Part shown: in pieces, positions 5,684-5,710 of the stretch
Layout of the letters: every line of letters starts with the position of its first letter
How positions within the stretch are numbered: the stretch's first letter is position 1
Source of the DNA: Eubacteriales Family XIII. Incertae Sedis bacterium
GTDB taxonomy: Bacteria > Bacillota_A > Clostridia > Peptostreptococcales > Anaerovoracaceae
NCBI GenBank assembly: GCA_031278145.1
Contig: JAITLA010000234.1
Span: 1 to 5,710 of the forward strand
DNA length: 5,710 bases
Direction of reading: 5' to 3'
Translations under genes and position numbers: made by a program
Notes under the pieces: model-generated
What the model was told of the DNA's origin: nothing
Databases searched by the model: none
The model's input: the letters and a program-made list of their open reading frames with translations, nothing else

Positions 5684-5710
5684 GCGTAACAACACGGTCG
5701 GGCGCCTCGA

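Noticed and set aside
5018..5689. Long plus-strand frame of 223 codons across the rpsU region
   Set aside because: It is antisense to rpsU and its promoter, has no matching ribosome binding site or recognisable domain, and is explained by high G+C content.
1..5710. CRISPR array, insertion sequence, tRNA, riboswitch or phage element
   Set aside because: No regularly spaced repeats, transposase fragments, terminal inverted repeats or cloverleaf sequences were seen. Apart from the 367-base rpsU-phoH gap, the window is almost fully occupied by housekeeping genes.

Overview
The window is a stretch of conserved bacterial housekeeping genes, all read on the minus strand, so gene order runs from high to low coordinates. 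Order 5' to 3' on that strand: rpsU (ribosomal protein S21), a short unassigned region that may hold a broken small gene, an intrinsic terminator, phoH, ybeY, era, recO, a DUF4342 protein, and the first two thirds of a single-chain glycyl-tRNA synthetase that runs off the left edge. The order rpsU ... phoH-ybeY-era-recO-glyS is the one known from Bacillota, which with a high G+C content (about 60% by eye) suggests a GC-rich Clostridia-like member of that phylum. The phylum call is an inference from gene order and protein character, not from a database comparison.

Region by region: 5593-5710 holds the rpsU promoter (TTGCCA, 17 bp, TATAAT), an A/T-rich upstream tract and a 12-bp palindrome at the predicted transcription start. 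rpsU follows with a near-perfect ribosome binding site. The 367 bases between rpsU and phoH hold a 74-codon frame interrupted by one in-frame TGA, then a GC hairpin and an intrinsic terminator that ends only 31 bases before the phoH start. From phoH to glyS the genes are packed: two gaps of 52 and 67 bases flank ybeY, era and recO abut (TGA followed directly by ATG), recO overlaps the DUF4342 gene by 23 bases, and that gene overlaps glyS by 8. This looks like one polycistronic unit.

The genes share a theme of translation and ribosome maturation: S21 in the small subunit, YbeY and Era in 16S rRNA processing and 30S assembly, PhoH as an associated ATPase, and GlyRS charging tRNA-Gly. RecO is the DNA-repair member that commonly travels with era. 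Compared with the Bacillus subtilis arrangement, yqeY, yqfC/yqfD, pgpH (yqfF), dgkA and cdd are absent from the expected positions.

The least ordinary parts are the DUF4342 protein, which carries two blocks of 11-residue amphipathic repeats after its UBA-like and DUF4342 domains, and the rpsU-phoH junction. No mobile element, CRISPR array, tRNA, rRNA or clear novel system is visible.
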